Shown here: positions 31,665-33,646 of the stretch, in pieces
Layout: the number at the start of each line of letters is the position of its first letter
Position numbering within the stretch: position 1 is the first letter of the stretch
Assembly: GCA_945949875.1 (NCBI GenBank)
Contig: CAMFGH010000022.1
Coordinates: 1-33,646 of the forward strand
Source: an uncultured bacterium
GTDB taxonomy: Bacteria; Bacillota; Clostridia; Lachnospirales; Lachnospiraceae
Direction: 5' to 3'
Length of the DNA: 33,646 nt
Notes under the pieces: model-generated
The model's database searches: none
Seen by the model: only the letters and a program-made list of their open reading frames with translations
Told to the model about the DNA's origin: nothing
Made by a program: the position numbers and the translations under genes

Positions 31665-33293
31665 TTACATCAGGTGCAGTTTCTTTGCTGCACGAATCAG
31701 TTTGGTTCCGCTTGGAACTGCTTTCATTTCCGTTTCTGTGACAGCTCCGAATTTTATAATAAAGATAAAATATACAATAATCGCAATAGCTAATGTCGGA
31801 ATCAAAGCGATACGGCTGTCCATCAGCAGATCACAGCCCATAAATACAAACCAGGCTACCAACCCCATAAAGGCGGCTGCTAAAAATGGCTTGATAAATA
31901 TCTGCTTCATATCTTCCTGATAATCTAAATATTTTCTTACTGCTCTTGCATTTAATACACACATCAGCAAACTATAGGTAGCACTGGCAAATACAAGGGC
32001 ATACAAATTGATGTTTGTCCCTATTAGTAAAACTACCAATACAATAACCTGCGCTACCAATGCAATCGCTGCATGATATACAGGAACGCTTACTTTTCCG
32101 ATACCTTGTAAAACTGCATTTGTCAGAGTAGAAAGACTGTAAAATACAACTGTAATAGCCAAGGCTCTAAGCAGTGCTGCTGCCATATCCAAAGATGCTT
32201 TTTGTGGAAACAGAAGCTGCATAATAGGTCTTGCCAGAACAAACAATCCAACCGAAGATGGTATGGCAATCATCATGGTTACCTTCTCTGCCAAATCCAC
32301 TTTCTTTTTTGTCAAATCAATATTTCCCTTGGCAAAGGCTGCAGAAATGCCGGGAATCAGTGCTGCCGCCATGGCAGAGCTGAAAGCAATCGGTATATTG
32401 GTGATCACCACCGATTTCCCGGAAAAGATACCATACATGGTAGCCGCTTCATCCTGGGCAAAATGTTTGATCTGCATGCATATTTTACTGTATATTGTCT
32501 GATTCATGGAAGTACTGAGATTATAAATGAAGGTACTCAAAATAAAGGGAGTTACCACCAGCAGAAGCACTTTAAAAAGCTGTCCGTAGCTGTCCTCTTT
32601 TCCGCTTTCATCTGCCTCCACTTCAGCAAGAATATTCTTTCTTTTTCTCAGATATATCGCCAGCATAAAAATCAGAGCGATCAGTACCCCGCTACCAGTA
32701 CCCAGCGCACTTCCGGACGCTCCACGAACCGCCTTTAATGTCTTATCACCATCTCCCAGATTCCGCACCAGAAGCCAAGCGGCTCCTATACTGACACAGG
32801 CATTTAAGATCTGTTCCAGTACCTGGGAGGCAGAGGTGGGCACCATGGTCCTGTGCGCCTGAAAATACCCTCTCAGAACTCCCAGAAGACCTGATAAAAA
32901 AATCGTTGGGGCAAAGATTCGAAGCACCGGCACTGCATTTTCCACTACCAGATAAGGTGCTGCAAAATAGGCAAACAGGCTGGCTGCTCCACCCACTACT
33001 ACCACATATAAAATAGCACACTTAAAAATCCTGTGTGCGTTCCTATATTCTCCAAATGCAATTCGCTGTGCCATGACTTTTGCAATGGCAGATGGGATAC
33101 TATAGGATGAGATCAATAAGATAATGGTATAGATATTATAGGCAAAGCTGTAATATCCATTCCCCTCATCGCCGATAATGCTGGTCAGTGGGCTTCGATA
33201 TAATAAGCCGATGATTCGGACTACGATGCCCGCCATTGCCAGGATTCCCGCCTGTGCAACAAAATTGTCTTTCTTTTTTTGAACCTGTGACAT
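31665..33293 (-). CDS. Polysaccharide/lipid II flippase-like protein (YtgP/SpoVB family)
   Basis: 542 residues with about 14 membrane segments. The opening FVAQAGILAMAGIVVRIIGLLYRSPLTSIIGDEGNGYYSFAYNIYTI is typical of the YtgP/SpoVB branch of the MOP superfamily; B. subtilis YtgP acts as a MurJ-type lipid II flippase. Whether this copy serves growth, sporulation or surface polysaccharide is not decidable from sequence. AGGA lies near the ATG, which has a 90-nt leader behind a perfect consensus promoter. Confidence 0.88.
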   Translation of the reverse strand: MSQVQKKKDNFVAQAGILAMAGIVVRIIGLLYRSPLTSIIGDEGNGYYSFAYNIYTIILLISSYSIPSAIAKVMAQRIAFGEYRNAHRIFKCAILYVVVVGGAASLFAYFAAPYLVVENAVPVLRIFAPTIFLSGLLGVLRGYFQAHRTMVPTSASQVLEQILNACVSIGAAWLLVRNLGDGDKTLKAVRGASGSALGTGSGVLIALIFMLAIYLRKRKNILAEVEADESGKEDSYGQLFKVLLLVVTPFILSTFIYNLSTSMNQTIYSKICMQIKHFAQDEAATMYGIFSGKSVVITNIPIAFSSAMAAALIPGISAAFAKGNIDLTKKKVDLAEKVTMMIAIPSSVGLFVLARPIMQLLFPQKASLDMAAALLRALAITVVFYSLSTLTNAVLQGIGKVSVPVYHAAIALVAQVIVLVVLLIGTNINLYALVFASATYSLLMCVLNARAVRKYLDYQEDMKQIFIKPFLAAAFMGLVAWFVFMGCDLLMDSRIALIPTLAIAIIVYFIFIIKFGAVTETEMKAVPSGTKLIRAAKKLHLM

Positions 33294-33392
33294 ATCATTT
33301 CCTAATCATTATTATTTTGAAAAAATTTCATTACCAGCCAGTGCTTTGCACTGTCCATTTTAACATATATTATATACTATCATGCCTGTTTG

Positions 33393-33421
33393 ATTATAAA
33401 GAACTGCATTTTAATTGTCAA
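33393..33421 (-). promoter_or_regulatory. Perfect consensus sigma-A promoter of the flippase gene
   Basis: Minus strand TTGACA (33416-33421), 17-nt spacer, TATAAT (33393-33398). The -35 overlaps the last codons and stop of the upstream gene. The leader carries a CAGTGC/GCACTG hairpin (33339-33353). Confidence 0.85.
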
Positions 33422-33646
33422 TTCTGCCCCAGGGAGTTATCGCTTTCACCAATGAGAGTCTCTGAGATGGCAGCTTTCTTTTTGGTAGGGATGAGTCTAT
33501 GTCCGGACCAAGGATTTTTTTCGCAGCAAAATATGTTATATCCCGGGAGCTTCTTTCTGTGTGATAAAGTATATTTTTCCAAAGCTGTACACCGGGAGAA
33601 GGCGTGTCCTTTTTATACAGACACTGTTGGCAAAAATCCGTATAAA
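33411..33646 (-). CDS. C-terminal end of an unrecognised protein (partial at right edge)
   Basis: An open minus-strand frame enters from beyond the window (first complete codon at 33644) and runs 77 codons to TAA at 33411-33413. The composition is protein-like: CQQCLYKKD early, LYHTERSSRDITYFAAKKIL in the middle and KAITPWGRID near the end. The other two minus frames are broken by stops. I cannot name the family. The start and most of the gene lie outside the window. Confidence 0.6.
   Translation of the reverse strand, partial: YTDFCQQCLYKKDTPSPGVQLWKNILYHTERSSRDITYFAAKKILGPDIDSSLPKRKLPSQRLSLVKAITPWGRIDN

Noticed and set aside
33411-33646. Non-coding RNA or riboswitch ahead of the flippase gene
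   Set aside because: One minus-strand frame is open for the whole stretch with protein-like composition, and no T-box, GEMM or 6S signature was found.

Overview
The window looks like a chromosomal segment of an AT-leaning, Gram-positive Clostridia, most like Lachnospiraceae (Blautia/Dorea type). Evidence is the dcw order mraZ-rsmH-ftsL-PBP-PBP-mraY, the block yicC-remA-gmk-rpoZ-rimO-pgsA-cinA, strong AGGAGG-type ribosome binding sites and consensus sigma-A promoters. No rRNA, tRNA or CRISPR array was seen. Almost everything is on the minus strand. The exceptions are a RAYT-type transposase near 9.4-10.2 kb and an rqcH-MATE pair near 28.5-31.6 kb.

Layout. 1-6.8 kb is the start of the division/cell-wall (dcw) operon, transcribed leftwards from a promoter at about 6.75-6.78 kb flanked by MraZ-type repeated operators. 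It holds mraZ, rsmH, ftsL, two class B penicillin-binding proteins with TTG starts, and mraY, which is cut by the left edge. 6.9-8.9 kb holds lgt and ychF.

8.9-12.3 kb is the most unusual part. A REP-associated tyrosine transposase, a flavodoxin-like oxidoreductase and a membrane-anchored XRE regulator lie between two inverted copies of a repeat. Each copy has a 14-nt head (CTTGGGGACGTTYC) followed by tandem 19-20-nt units that decay with distance from the head. One head forms the last codons and stop of a neighbouring tetR gene.

12.3-15.85 kb is an accessory string: tetR, a broken GAF-GGDEF gene, a stand-alone TfoX C-terminal domain, an SdpI-like protein, a SAP/DUF6434 protein and a HEAT-like protein. 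A strong promoter overlapped by a long dyad precedes the HEAT-like gene. 15.9-22.2 kb holds pyk with a small membrane-protein gene in front, an unrecognised two-TM protein, an MFS transporter, an M19 dipeptidase with a DUF819 transporter, and a C_GCAxxG_C_C protein.

22.2-27.6 kb is housekeeping (cinA, pgsA, rimO, rpoZ, gmk, remA, yicC). A HEXXH plus CxxC protein of unknown role follows. On the plus strand come rqcH (ribosome quality control) and a MATE exporter, then a YtgP/SpoVB-like flippase on the minus strand and the C-terminal end of an unrecognised protein at the right edge.

How the genes relate: the dcw genes, lgt and the flippase serve envelope synthesis; rimO, rqcH, rpoZ and gmk serve translation, transcription and nucleotides; the dipeptidase-DUF819 pair suggests peptide or amino-acid salvage. 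Many start codons were moved downstream from the longest open frame because the Shine-Dalgarno sequence lies inside the apparent first codons; each case is stated.
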